A stretch of 64,000 nucleotides of DNA from positions 111,173,741 to 111,237,740 of the forward strand of contig CM041465.1 of assembly GCA_023213395.1 (NCBI GenBank). The letters are read 5' to 3'. Below the pieces are notes generated by a model. That model was given only the letters and a program-made list of their open reading frames with translations. It was not told the origin of the DNA and ran no database searches. Of this stretch, positions 1-11,549 are shown one piece after another (position 1 is the stretch's first letter; every line of letters begins with the position of its first letter). The translations under genes and the position numbers were made by a program. Source of the stretch: Cycas panzhihuaensis (lineage: Eukaryota > Cycadophyta).

Positions 1-402
1 TAACATCATTTAGTATAACTTTGAAGCTGCCAAACTCAAGCTTGTCTTCTAAACCTTCCTTTTAAGGAGTTCTTTATTGTATTTCTCATTGATCCCTTAT
101 CCTATATATTCAAATCTCTCATTTAACTTTTATATAAGTCATTTTTAAGTGATTTGTGATAGAAAGTGATCTAAAGTAAAGTGACAAGCCAAGTGTACCT
201 ATAATTTAAATAGGTATAATTTATTTTTTAAAAGGTTTCTTCTTCATATTTGTTATATTTCAAAGTGAAAATACTCATACATATTTCAGTTTTAGCATTA
301 TATATTATCATCAAGGTAAAGGATTTATTGCATTGAGAGTTTATATTTATTTATTTGAAAAATTAAAAGATTAAAGATCATTTTTTTATCATCAAAATTT
401 AT

Positions 403-500
403 TTTAGATTTATATAGTTAAAAATAATATTTGTTACATTTTAGATTTGTATATTTAAAAGGATATTTGTTATAATTTAGATTTGCTTATATATTCATTA
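403..500. repeat. Degenerate tandem repeat, unit about 37 bp
   Basis: Three adjacent diverged units each begin with a TTTAGATTT-like core and contain ATATTTGTTA (about 403-438, 439-475 and a partial one from 476). It lies in the non-coding leader of TR-GAG copy 1. The units differ at many positions, so the array is old. Confidence 0.4.
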
Positions 501-654
501 TTTTCTTATTGCATTTAGTTGATTTATTTTTAAAGGGTATTGCATCTCCTTTAAAAAGGTTATTTGAAATCATATATGTTCATTGGTTTATTAATTATTT
601 TGATTTGGTAAAAGCACACCTTTTATGTACTAAAATTTTTCTTAATAAAATGAT

Positions 655-1360
655 ATAATTTCCTATATTCAATGGACACATTTTTTTACTATGGCACAAG
701 ACTATAAAAGATCACTTCATTACACATGATCTTTTAAAATATTTATAACATGAATGTAATCTTAGTATTAAAGAAAATTTTAGAAAGGACAATGAAGTAT
801 TAGGAATATTATTTTGCACTATTAATGATGATGTATTTTATAAAGTATGAATTAATAACTTCTAAATCAGTTTGGGATGTATTGATTTCTACTTATAGTG
901 GAGATACCCTTAATGTATTTGATGTTACTTTTGATGAGCATGTGAGACATGTGGCAGAATAGGTGCATTATAATGACAAGACCAAGGAAGATTCCAATCA
1001 AATGAATGATTAACTTGTTACATAAGAATCTGATCCTCCATTTGAGGGGGAGAAGGAATCTTATGATATGACAGAAAAAGACCTAATGATATGACAAATA
1101 AAGTTAAAATTCCATAAGTTAAAGTTAAATTTACAGTTATTCATCTTTATTTGAATTAAACTACATGTACTTACAGATTTTTCATAGCTATATTTACTTA
1201 CAACTTTTTTGCCCCACTCCATGGTGAAGAGACATATATTGCAAAGAGGGTGAAGCAAGTTGATAAAGATTAAGTTAAGGGATAGATTTTAAAAGTTTTT
1301 TCAAGTATAAATTCCATAAGTTCAAAGAGAAGATACAAATATTCGTGATGACCATTAAGG
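655..1360 (+). pseudogene. Copia-type gag relic (TR-GAG copy 1)
   Basis: Reading + frames with shifts gives a gag of the copia UBN2/DUF4219 style: an F-N-G..LW..TIK start, then a K-D-N-E-V-L-G-I-L-F-C block, at about 660-850. The order and spacing match the gag at 29,640-30,322 (-), which reads F-D-R-N-D-F-Q-L-W and K-D-N-E-A-L-A-L-L-F-C at the same places. The 3' segment just before the PPT also aligns at nucleotide level with that copy. Several stops and frameshifts make it non-coding now. A gag directly upstream of the PPT without pol is the family's distinguishing trait. Confidence 0.7.
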
Positions 1361-1367
1361 AGGAGAA

Positions 1368-1759
1368 TGTTGGAGTTAATAGTCATCACTCCACTCCCAC
1401 CTTCCAACCAGGGGAGCACACCTCCTCTTCTTCAATTTACACATGTGGGTGCTCAACATGTGTAGGTAAGTTATGGTAAGTTAATTTTAATTAGAGTTAA
1501 GTTTACTTTGAGTTAAGTTTATATTATTTTATTATAATTTAAATTTTAGGAGTTGAGGAGTTTCCCTCCTGTCCCAAAATTATAAATATTGAGAAGTGTG
1601 AAACCCTAGTGTCTTTAGACACCACCCATATTGGAAGATTTTTAAAGCTTTCTTTATCACAATGGATTGAATATACAATGATTCTTATTTATGCTATTAT
1701 GCAACTATGATATATTGATGTATTGGAGATTAGTTTATATTTTGCCCTATTCTCCTGCA
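1368..1759 (+). repeat. 3' LTR of TR-GAG copy 1
   Basis: Starts TGTTGGAG directly after the purine tract AAGGAGGAGAA and ends near CTCCTGCA. It shares the blocks CATCACTCCACTCCCACC, GAGTTTCCCTCCT, AAACCCTAGTG and ACACCACC with the LTRs at 29,294-29,627, 38,374-38,707 and 43,626-43,963. It is about 50 bp longer than the others because of extra sequence in its first third. The right boundary is inferred by alignment to the 43,963 end. Confidence 0.8.
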
Positions 1760-2279
1760 TTTTATTTCCTATACCTTTTAGCTAAAAAGACAAATATTGT
1801 GACATTTATAAGTTGAATACCCAGTCCTTTCAAGTAACCCTACTAATAGAAACTTCCTTGAATCAAGTTGCAATGAAGATTTCATTTCACCATGGGAGAA
1901 TAGTATCCCATAATTCATACATTTCATTAGTTTCTATCACTTTCACTAGAATAACCAACACCCATATCATTGGCACCTTTCACCATCCTATATGTTTTTC
2001 TACAATAAGAGATTTAGGTACCAAGGGAACAAACATTTCATCAAAACCTAGCCTCTTTATGTGCATTTGGATTATGCTAGTAAATCAATGTATGTTATAT
2101 GGTTTTATTGATTGTGGTTGATATATGTTGATTGTATTTGATGGATTGGCTATTATTTTATTGAAATGATGGGTGATTACTAGTTGATTAAATGTAATGA
2201 ATGATATTATAACTTGTATTCCTATCATTCCATTGATGATGTAAACTATGACATCAAAGTTTTCTCTTATGACTAACTT
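1760..2279. other. Unassigned AT-rich sequence
   Basis: A 102-codon open frame (1813-2121, +) lies here, but its translation shows no domain, repeat or signal that I recognise. With AT-rich transposon relics on both sides, I regard it as a chance or relic frame. Confidence 0.4.
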
Positions 2280-2700
2280 GACTTCATACTTCCTTTAAAG
2301 TCAATTATTTTTCTTTTCTTTTTTATGTTTCACCTATGTTTTTGTTATTTATTACTTTTTGGGCCTATTCTTAATGTATTTAACCTCATTCTTGGCTTGC
2401 ATACCATTTAATGAACTCATTTTTGTGATTAAAGACTTATTAAATATCAATTTTTATCAGTTTTGGTTAAATTTTTACTTTACTGAAATTGCATTTTTTA
2501 CCCTATGAAAACTGTGACTGATCATATTTTTAGAATGAAATTGTATTTTTGGTAGTTAAAAAATATGGCTAATCACATTTTTCACTGCCATACAATAAAA
2601 AATTAGGTCAATGCACTAAAATTTTACATGTCGTCACTTATATGTGATGGGATTTAGTCCTTTTTATACCTAAAAGTATGAGGAGAATGAGGGTTGTTGG
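2280..2700 (+). repeat. Dispersed repeat, copy 1 (class unknown)
   Basis: Paired motifs CTGATCATATTTTT and CTAATCACATTTTT-CACTGCCATAC, preceded by a pyrimidine-rich stretch and a TTTTGGG block, recur in the same order on the minus strand at about 18,030-18,430. No coding capacity is visible. It could be part of an LTR or of a non-autonomous element. Confidence 0.4.
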
Positions 2701-4369
2701 CAATGAGAAGAGAAGAAGTGATTCTTGCTCTAGTATTATGAGATTTTATGAAGTTTCTTAAGAATTCTTAGGGACTACTGATGTGGTTTTGAAGACTTGA
2801 TTTTTTAAAGTTATTAGGTGAAATCTTGAAGAAGTTTTGTTTCTATGTCATTGATACTCAATTGTTGATGGTTTAAGCTTTTATTTTTTTAGATCTTCAT
2901 CAACTTTTACTTCAAACTTCTCTTGATTTGGTAAGATCTTTCCTATTAGTTTTCAAGCTTATTTCATAGAGTTTTGAAGGTAACTTTGGCTCAGAATTAT
3001 TTCTTTCCTTTGGTTGATTATTGTTATACTTTCATTTAGACTTCTATTGCTGGAATATATGCTAAAAAGTCCATCCTTTATGGGGTTCCTTAAGGATAGA
3101 CTAAGGTGGGGTATGGTCATCTCTCTACCACACATTTAGCTACTCCTTCCTACTCTCTCATAATAGCTTATATTTCAGTTTGATTGTCACTCTTTAGCCT
3201 GTTTGAATTGTTGTTACTTCCTTCTTCACTCTTGTTTTGAAGGAAAGTGTGTGGAAAAGGTAGTCAAGTGAAAGGAAAACTGCCATTCTAAAGCACTCTT
3301 TACAATACGAAAGGAATATTTATCTTACATCTATTATTGTATGCACTTCTATTTTCAAGTTAGCTCTTATATCTTGAGAATGAAAATTTGATGGTGTTGT
3401 TTGAATAAAGTATCTTTAATTTTTAATTTTTACATTAGGTTCAGGGATTCCCTTTGGAGCTCTTACTACTCTAATCATGATAGAACCTTTGGTTGGGCTT
3501 GCACAGATGATTATTATTCAAATTTATGACTTGTCCATCATCTCATAGGTCTGAAAACTATCAGAAAAGAGTAGTAGTTCCCTTTAAGAATCTCTCTTTT
3601 ATGCATTATTTCATCTTGTTTAAGAAAATTAGTTGCATGCATCAAAGTTAGAGCATACTAGCTACTCTTACATGTAGATTAATCTCTTTTGAAAATAAAT
3701 TTGCATAAATATTATGTGGTTACTTTTAGATTTTAAATAGTATCATCTTTTTTATAAGTAAAGTGTGCATGTAAGAAATCTATCTTATAGTTACATGCAT
3801 ATATTTTATTTAAAAAAAAAAAAAATAGAAAAGGACTTACATGCATGGTTTCTAGTTTGTTTGTTTATAATTTCATTATAACAATTAAAAAAAAGGATTG
3901 ATGTGAGTTTGATCTTATGGTTTCTTTGATCATATTATCTTACTTCCTTAGCTTTATATCCTTGTAATCACATCAACACTTAGAAACCTAAACAAGACTA
4001 GTTATTGTTTCCATTAGCTTACCCTCTCCCACATCTTAATAAAACTCAAAATGTTAAACCAATTACAAGAGAGGAGTCCCTAGGAAGAAAATTGAAGATA
4101 TTGTAAGTGTGGCTCTAAACTTAGAACTCCTTCATCAAGTCATTTAGGTTAGTGTATTCTATAACCCCATTTTACATCCATAGCTTTCATCGTACCCACT
4201 CTCACTTAGGTAGACAACACTACTAGGTGAAGACTCCTTCTTAAGAGTTGGGTAAAGATGGCCCTTTATGTCTTTCTAATACTCATATTAGATCTTCCCC
4301 AAGCCCCATACCATCTTTATGGTAGCCTTACTAAGGATCCAACCCAAGATCCCCCTAGAACACCATCAT
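2701..4369. other. Non-coding AT-rich stretch and undefined 5' part of copia A
   Basis: No open frame or LTR terminus could be recognised. Short A runs occur at about 3,810-3,825 and 3,885-3,895. From about 4,040 the sequence probably belongs to the gag end of copia A, but it is too decayed to annotate by domain. No 5' LTR matching the 3' LTR at 6,520 was found here. Confidence 0.4.
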
Positions 4370-4600
4370 CTTTCTAGGGACAGATCTTGAACCACCAAAC
4401 ACATGACAGGTTCTAAAAAAATGTTGGAAGAAACCCAACTAATCAACACTCAAATGGTCACATTTATGGATAACATGACCTATAAGGTGACCAAAATTGG
4501 TAGGGCACTAATCACATTGAAAGACTCCAACATTAGATACCACATTAATAATATATTCTTTATACTTAGTCTAAAGATAAACCTACTTTATGTCAGTTAA
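4370..4600 (+). pseudogene. Copia A protease relic
   Basis: The frame open from 4403 reads K-H-M-T-G-S-K-K-M-L and later V-T-F-M-D-N-M. This matches the copia aspartic protease order (D-S-G-A-S-x-H-M-T-G, then VTFGD), ending in the L-x-x-N-L-L-Y-V-S block that precedes the GAG-pre-integrase domain. The catalytic D-S-G itself is destroyed upstream of 4403 by a stop and substitutions. The order relative to the integrase at 4,880 is canonical. Confidence 0.7.
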
Positions 4601-4879
4601 ATGGATAAGAAAAGCGTAGATGTCCTCTTTAGCTAGGGTATTTATAGAATTATATATCATACTATATGAAAACTTATGGCCATAGGACATGAAGATGGTG
4701 GCTTATATAGGCTAGATGGTATCCCTCTTACCACTACTCCTTAATATGAATCTTGATCAATGGCCAACACAATTCAATGTGACAAGGGGAAGGATGTAAT
4801 TGAGGAAGAGTCCCCTTACATATATGAACTAGAAGAATGCTCCCACTCAAAAGATGAAGTAACCACAAATAGATCCAAA

Positions 4880-5760
4880 GATCACTTATGGCATCAATGC
4901 CTAGGTCATTTAAATATATAAAGCTTGAACCTCATGTATATGCTTAAAATGATATATGACCTACCCAAAATCAAGAGATATTAGAACATATATGAGGCAT
5001 GCTTAAAGGGAAAGCAACAAAGAGAAAAACCCTTCCAAGAATGCATGAAGAGCTTCATAACTATTAGAGTTGGTCCACTCTAATATTTGTAGCCCTATGT
5101 CTAACCAATCTCTCAATGGTAGCTAGTATTTCATTACCTTCATAGATGACTTCTCAAGGAAAGTATGGGTCTACTTCTTGAGAAACAAATATCAAGCCCT
5201 ATATAGATTCAAAGAGTTCAAAGTTACTGCTAAAAATAAAAGTGGGATGAGATTTAAGACATATAGATCTGGTAATGATAGTGAGCATATTTTAAACTAG
5301 TTCAATAACTTTTACAAAGAACATGGCATCCTGTGTCAATTTTTTGCTCTTCACACACCCAAAGAGAATGGTGTAGCTAAAAGGATGAATCAAACTTTGA
5401 TCAATAAAGAGAAATCCATGCTTAGTGTGACCAACTTTGCCACTAGATTTTGGGCTAATTCCATTGTCATGGATTCTTACCTAACCAACATAAGTCCCAT
5501 AATTATAGTTAGGAACATTACTCCCAAAGAAACTTGGTTAGGTCAAAGGCCATATGTGGCTTACTTAAGGATCTTTGGATGCATGGCATATAAACATATC
5601 CCAAAGGATAACAAGTAGAAGTTTGATGACAAGATCCTTAAGTGCATCTTCCTTGGCTATGTACCTAGTTGCAAAGCCTATAAAGTCCTTAACATAGTTA
5701 GTAACTAAGCTTACATGACTTGGGATGTAATCTTTGCACAAGAACCATAGGTACTGACAC
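4880..5760 (+). pseudogene. Copia A GAG-pre-integrase and integrase relic
   Basis: The pre-integrase box reads LWHQCLGHLN at about 4,886. The integrase core follows: F-I-D-D-F-S-R-K-V-W (first catalytic Asp, about 5,140), then a decayed second motif S-G-N-D-S-E (where RTDNGGE is expected), then P-K-E-N-G-V-A-K-R-M-N-Q-T (catalytic Glu region, about 5,360). The downstream block F-G-C-M-A-Y-K-H-I-P and C-I-F-L-G-Y is the copia integrase C-terminal signature. Only 5385-5618 remains open; the rest carries stops. Confidence 0.85.
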
Positions 5761-6049
5761 CTCCTCCATATTAGATTATAGTAGAAGATGAAGTCGGTGC
5801 ATCACAAGTGACCCTTGGATAAACTTTGGAGCCACTTATACTAGCTTACTCTTACACTCCTAGTCTATCATTAGTTCTAACAGCTTCTTTGTCATCCACT
5901 CAAACAAGCATAAATTTACCTCCTATTTTAATTGATGACCTTCAAGTGGAAGCCACTAGCTTTCATCCACCTCCTAAGTGGGTACAATAATTTTTAAAGG
6001 ATGCTCCTCCTACTAAAGCTATAAAGAGGCTTTCTCTATAAATTTTACC

Positions 6050-6510
6050 CTCATGGAATGGGTCTTTGAAACTCTTGAACCTTCCATATTTAAGGAGGCA
6101 GTCAAAGACCAAACGTAGAAAATAGTTATAGATGAAGAGATGAATTCTATCTTAAAAAATGAAACTTGGGAGTTAACTAAATTGTTACCTAGTAAGAAAG
6201 TAATTGATTAAAGATGGATATATAAGATAAAGTTCACTACATATGGAATTTAGAGCATCAGAAATCTTGCCTTGTTGCAAGAGGTTTCAAATAGTGGGAG
6301 GGAATTAACTATGATGAGACCTTTGCACCAGTTACTAACATTGAGGTCCATCATCACTTTATCCATGAGCATGTTTAGAATGAACAACTTAATCTCATCT
6401 ACTATCCTATTGAAGACCAAATTGTAGATATCTTCACTAAATCACTTGGTAAATTAAAGTTTGAATAGTTTAGATTTGACCTTGGCATTTGAAGAAATGA
6501 AGTTGCTATT
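6050..6510 (+). pseudogene. Copia A RT start fused to RNase H tail (internal deletion)
   Basis: The frame reads the beginning of copia RT (E-M-N-S-I-L-K-N-E-T-W-E-L, then R-W-I-Y-K-I-K) up to Y-D-E-T-F-A-P-V-T at about 6,335. It then passes straight into the extreme C-terminus of RNase H (H-H-F-I-H-E-H-V at about 6,350, then E-D-Q-I-V-D-I-F-T-K-S-L). About 300 codons, including the RT active site and all RNase H catalytic residues, are absent, yet the reading frame is kept across the junction. A PPT and 3' LTR follow at the expected distance. Confidence 0.8.
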
Positions 6511-6890
6511 AAGGGAAGGTGTTAAAGAATTGTAATACCTCCTTCATTTCTTCTCCTTTATATAAATTATGTTTATAATATATTAATAGACCTCGCATAT
6601 AATTTAATCACATTAGATAGTGAGGTTAGGTCCACCTCTTATGCCATTAAGTTAACATATCCTAATGCTTTGTAATCTTAGAAGATGACTATAAATATTA
6701 CCCCACACCTTTGTACTTTATGTTGGATTTTGATTAATATAGAAGCTCTACTCGAGAGAGAGGCTACGATGTGGTGAATTCACTCGTACCATTGTATGCT
6801 TATATCTTTTGTTTATTTTCTTGATTTGTTGAATATTTATTAATATTTTGCTTATTATACTTGAATTAGGGTATGCGTATTTAGATCCTG
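6511..6890 (+). repeat. Copia A polypurine tract and 3' LTR
   Basis: The PPT AAGGGAAGG (6511-6519) is followed immediately by TGTTAAAGAATTG (6520), the expected start of a copia LTR. A TATA-like TATAAATATT lies near 6,692. The right end is unclear because the sequence passes into copia B integrase (-) near 6,900. No matching 5' LTR exists in the window. Confidence 0.65.
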
Positions 6891-6899
6891 TTATTCTCA

Positions 6900-8080
6900 T
6901 AAGGGGCTTGTCATGACCACTTTTCATTAGGTGATTATCCTTCCTTTGATGGGTTAACAACATTGATGCGATAAATAACTATCTAAATAGCTTTGGCCTA
7001 TACGTAGGCAAGCATATTTTTATATACCAATATAACTCAAGCCATATTCATGATTGTCCTATTCATGTACTTGACAACTCTATTTTGTTATGGGGTACCT
7101 GCTACTATTATTTGATGTTTGATGCCATTGTCTCGAAGATAGCTTTCAAACTCATATGAGGTATATTTGCCACCATTATCATTTTGAAGACATTAGAGTT
7201 GAAAACTTGACTCTTTTTTAATACGGGATTTAAATTCTTTAAATACATAAAAGGCTTCATCTTTCTTGTGTAAAAAAGTTATCTATACTTTTCTAGTGAA
7301 ATCATCAATGAAAGAGATATAATATAACTTACCCTTTACTGAAGGAATGGGCATTGGTCTACATAGATCATAGTGTACTAACTATAATGGATGGCTCAAT
7401 TTCCAATAACTTTGGAAAAGGGTTATCGATAATATTTGGTAATGATACAAACTTCACATTTGAAGAGCTTGGAGGAGAACTTTGGAAGACATAGAAGAGT
7501 GTTACATAGATCTCTAAGTCTATCGATGTAAATATGGCCCATGTGGGCATGTTAAAGAGCTTTTGGTGACAATGTTGGGTGGGTCAAGATGGTTTTAAAT
7601 GTAAATTTTTCATCAATATAAGGGCTTTAGGCATAATAGGCTTTAGAAGATGGAGATTCATTTAGTCAAAAGAGTTTGCTAGTGAGATGTCCAGTCAAGA
7701 CCACTCGATCAGTTGGAGGGTGAATGATATTAAGAGTTTGTTCATTTACAGTTACACTTAGATTAAATCCATAAGAGACAAATGTAGATAAGGAGAGTAG
7801 GTTTTATTTAAGATTATGTATGTATAGGATATCAATTAATATAAAATCTCTTAAGCTTGGGAGTTATAGGCGAATGTTACTAATTCTTTTAATAGGTTAT
7901 TATGATTTATCAGCCATGTGAACAATTCCTTAAATATTTGAGTCAAAAGTTTGATATAGATTGTGATTGCACATCATATGTTGAGTTGCTCCTATGTCCA
8001 TAATCCACTATCCATCGATTAAAGTAACACTATTTGTAATTCCAATAAGGCTTGGAATTAATGAAGGGAATTCATAAATG
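6900..8080 (-). pseudogene. Copia B integrase and protease relic
   Basis: Read on the minus strand, 7,130-7,350 gives F-I-D-D-F-T-R-K-V-W-I and then N-D-N-G-G-K-Y-T-S-Y-E-F. These are the first and second catalytic Asp regions of copia integrase. C-terminal integrase sequence continues down to about 6,900, where copia A abuts. Between 7,560 and 8,080 a decayed pre-integrase and protease (W-I-V-D-Y-G, with the D-S-G altered) can be followed. RT and RNase H are missing on the left side, probably removed or displaced by copia A. Confidence 0.75.
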
Positions 8081-8229
8081 ATATATCTACATCAAGCTTC
8101 AAAGTATTTATGTGAGTAATCAATGACATTTAATGCTAAAGATCCTTCAATTCTTTGAAAGTATAATTGTACAAACCTTGCACTATTAAATGATTCTTCA
8201 CAAGTTTCTTTAACATTATAAGCTCTATG

Positions 8230-9110
8230 TTTTGGTTAGAACTTGCCCAACTTATAAGTGGCAGCTCTATAATCTTTGCAAAGTGTCCTTTATGGTTACA
8301 CTAATCACATATAATAGTTTGATTTTTAGTCTTTAAAGGGGTATTGGTTTGGCTTGACTATCTTATTTTTTATTGAGGTAGCCCTTGGCCTTGGGACTAT
8401 TGAGGCAGTGACTGATGGTTTAGTTGACATTGTGGACAATATCCCATATTTCTTTCTCTTCCTCTTGCTTAGTTATTCCCTCTGTCATGAGAGGGACCTT
8501 GATTCTTTATGTAGCAAGCTTCTTTTTCTGACTCAAAGGCTACATCTAGAAGAGAGTTAGAGGTTACAAAGTTAGTATCAAAGTTCTTATCAAATTCTAT
8601 TAACCTCTCGAAAAGTGCTTTAAAGTTGAGTGTCTTTAATGTTCCACTAGATTGAAAACTTCCAAGCAAGTTTTTATAATTAGGGAATGTAGACATAATT
8701 GGATCAAGAATGCCAAAGTTATACATTAAGTCTTAAAATCTTTGTCAACTACCTATTTTATTAATTGAAGGAGATTTATTATTTCATGAGCTCATTCCTT
8801 CTATACTTTTAATTTGTTTACTTTTAGAATAAGATGAATAAATTTTAAGTCTAACTTAACATTAAAGTTCTTCTGAGAACTCCAAGGACCTTCCAAGTTG
8901 TATCATGTTGCTCTTTATTAATCAAGTTATGTAAAGAGTGATTAATAACCAACAAAATTCCTACACAAATCTTTTCATCATCTCTCTCCCATTGTAGTTT
9001 AGCTACGACATCTATAGGATTTCTTGGAGCGATTCCACTTGAAGTAGGTGTTATAACTATTACATGTATAATGGGTATGGACTGCAAGTGGGCTCTCCAA
9101 AAGCCTTCAT
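8230..9110 (-). pseudogene. Copia B gag relic
   Basis: The segment 8851-9087 reads W-E-R-D-D-E-K-I-C-V-G-I-L-L-V-I and H-N-L-I-N-K-E-Q-H-D-T-T-W-K-V-L, a copia gag core. The segment 8469-8726 continues with a gag C-terminal half. A zinc knuckle of C-x2-C-x3-G-H form (C-D-stop-C-N-H-K-G-H-F) lies at about 8,290-8,325. The order gag, protease, integrase on the minus strand is canonical. Stops break it into short frames. Confidence 0.7.
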
Positions 9111-11079
9111 ACTTTATAGTATTTTTAACTCTAGTGTATTATAAATCCCAATTTTCTTTTTTTTTGAATATGTAGTTGATATTTTATTTAAATTAGGATT
9201 ATATGATGATGATGAAGAAGTAGAAGAAATGATAGAACTATATACGATTGACATGTATGGCTAGTACACATAACATAGTAGAGATATAGAAATAAATACT
9301 ATGATGAGGAGGAAAGTAATGATTAAGTACTTTTTAATAACTATAAAGAATGATGTTTAATCTAAAGATAGCAAAGATTGGTGATATGTCATTCCACTAA
9401 CATCTAACTTATATCCAAATGTAGGTGAGGTTTTGATGTCTAAGGCTTTTAATATATAATTAGGACCTTCATCCATAATACCTGAACTTGTACTTAATGA
9501 TGAAATCTAAGTCATAATGGAGTCTAGGTACTCTTAGTCATCACCTAGTTCACCAATAAGTAATTATATACCTCTTTTAAAGAGTTAAATGGTATGTGCA
9601 TGTGTATCCCACAATTATGATGTATATTAGACCAGGTTGATTTTATTCTTGTATTAGGGTTTTAGTTGTCTCAATTAGTTATCAAAATAATCCCTAAAAG
9701 GAGCCCACAATTATGGCTAACCTATTGCTTCATCAGTATTCCAGTTAAGATGAGACCCAATATGAAACTTACACCTCCCTATTTAGCCAACTATGGTCTA
9801 TTTTAACCAAGATAAATATGCATACAAGTCAAGAACTAACAGTATAAATTAAATGTAATGGGTTCATTTTAGAGAGTATGTAAGTATATTTGTGTTTATA
9901 TTATTGAAATAAATTCCTAATATGTTGATGCTTGCTTTTATGCTTTTGTCTATCAATATGCATGAACATGAGAAAACATGTAAAGATGTTAAGCATAAAC
10001 ATTAGATTTTACTATGATCCAGGTGTTTTACTATTATAATGAGTTTTTTTTTTACTTTTGCTATTTGAAAAACCTCTTATTTTTTGTTAAAAAAAGGGAG
10101 AAAGCAAAAAACTTAAAAATTTACTTTTAAACTTAAATTTTGACTAAAAGAGAAAGTATTAGGAAAAGTGAGAGGAATCTGAATCTTTTACTAGAAAATT
10201 CTATATGGCTATATAACCATACAAAAGGGTTGAAACATCTCATCTCAAAACTTCATACTCTAAAATGATAGATCTCACTATGGTGAGTTAAAAAGTCTTT
10301 TGGAAAAACTTCTAAAAATGAGTAGAAATAACCTAAAACTCATCAAAACTCCTATGAGACTTTCCTTAGTAGAAATCTAAATTTTGAAGAAATCTCTATC
10401 TCTAGTACATCAAATTTAACAAAAATTAATTTTTTAGATTCCTTGAGGCTATATATACTAAGTCCCTTAAGAAATTTTGATATATATTAAAAGTTTTAAG
10501 AAAATTTCTTAAAAAGTAGTCAGATTAAGATCGTCTGAACTTCTACTTTTTTAGGTTGATCAAGGCAAAATTTGGAGATGGTATAGAAGACAAAAATATT
10601 TTTCTTGCTTAGGTATTCTTCCCTATAAATTTTTAGTAAAAATAGATAACTTTTAATTTTTATCTCTCATAGGGTGAAACAGCCTTTTTTTTAATAGTTT
10701 AGGATTATTTCTATTACCTACAAATAGCTAAAAATTTATCCTATAGATTTCATAATAAACAATTGATTTATGATAAAAAATTAATAGAATCTCCTTCAGT
10801 CAAATTTAAAATTAGCTACAAAGTTTAATAAAAATTTAATTTTTTCTGAGAGACTAAAGCTAGAAAACCTTCTTCTAGCTAACAACTTTGATTCTTAATT
10901 TACCTACAAATAAATAGAGGATATTGAAATATGTTGTAAATAAAATACAAGCTTTTTATGATAAAAAGTCTCTCAAAATTTTGAAAATAATAAGTGCACA
11001 CTCAATACTTCATATTAAAGGTGAAGGAGAGGTAAAATAACTCAATATAAGTGGAATGGAGTGAATAGATCCCCTTCTA
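9111..11079. other. Leader of copia B and unassigned AT-rich sequence
   Basis: About 2 kb lies between the gag and the PBS on the minus strand. That is far longer than a normal copia leader, so it may contain another decayed insertion. I see no LTR ends, coding domain or tandem repeat. Confidence 0.4.
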
Positions 11080-11091
11080 ACTTTGATACCA
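11080..11091 (-). other. Copia B primer-binding site (initiator Met tRNA type)
   Basis: ACTTTGATACCA on the plus strand matches the reverse complement of TGGTATCAGAGC at 10 of 12 positions. It lies in the right place to prime a minus-strand element whose gag is at 8.2-9.1 kb. The 5' LTR should start immediately to the right (TATGAAGG, 11,092) but its outer boundary was not found. Confidence 0.55.
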
Positions 11092-11536
11092 TATGAAGGA
11101 AGGATGGATCTAGGAAATATATTATATAACTCATCTCGATAAGTTATGTAAAACACTATTATATGGAAAGCTATCAAGAGGTTAATATATAAGGTTAATT
11201 ATGGAACTTTGTTCGTGAACTGATAAGCTGTCCAATGGTATGTAAGCCACTATGTCATCTAATAGAATGTAAGGTCGCTTAGGCCACCAATAGGATTGCA
11301 TATGAAAGACTCTATTTTGCCTGTATAAGGGTCATATATTATAAATGATGGTTAGCTTAATGTAACTTTTTATAAAGATTATACTATGATACTATCTATT
11401 TTGGTGATCATTTGGTGCTCTTATATTTTTGAGAGATTCTTTGTTAATTTGTTTACCCTATTGGATAGAATTAAGTGGTTGTAATTGTCATTTTTCTATT
11501 ATCTCAAGGAGCACTTGTGAGAAGATATGTCCCAAA
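11092..11536. repeat. LTR-like interval between two oppositely oriented PBSs
   Basis: This interval is bounded on the left by the copia B PBS (-) and on the right by the gypsy C PBS (+). It should contain the end of the copia B 5' LTR, the gypsy C 5' LTR, or remnants of both. It holds no coding sequence. I could not find the junction between the two elements. Confidence 0.35.
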
Positions 11537-11549
11537 TGGTATCAAAGTC
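11537..11549 (+). other. Gypsy C primer-binding site
   Basis: TGGTATCAAAGTC matches TGGTATCAGAGCC at 11 of 13 positions, with both changes being transitions. It is followed by the ACATTACGATC leader context often seen in plant Ty3/gypsy elements. The gag of a plus-strand gypsy element starts about 1.3 kb downstream. Confidence 0.55.

Larger units (their letters stand above)
1..1759 (+). mobile_element. TR-GAG copy 1: 3' part of a gag-only copia-like retrotransposon
   Basis: The left part runs off the window. Seen: a degenerate gag (about 655-1360), a purine tract (1358-1367) and a 3' LTR (1368-1759). Both the gag and the LTR match the element at 29,294-38,707 on the other strand, and the LTR also matches 43,626-43,963. 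No integrase, reverse transcriptase or RNase H lies between gag and the LTR, as in the second copy. Positions 1-650 are AT-rich leader with no coding signal. The assignment rests on internal comparison between copies. Confidence 0.75.

Noticed and set aside
1813-2121. 102-codon open frame (+)
   Set aside because: No recognisable domain, composition typical of AT-rich non-coding DNA, and no promoter or splice context. Length alone is not enough.
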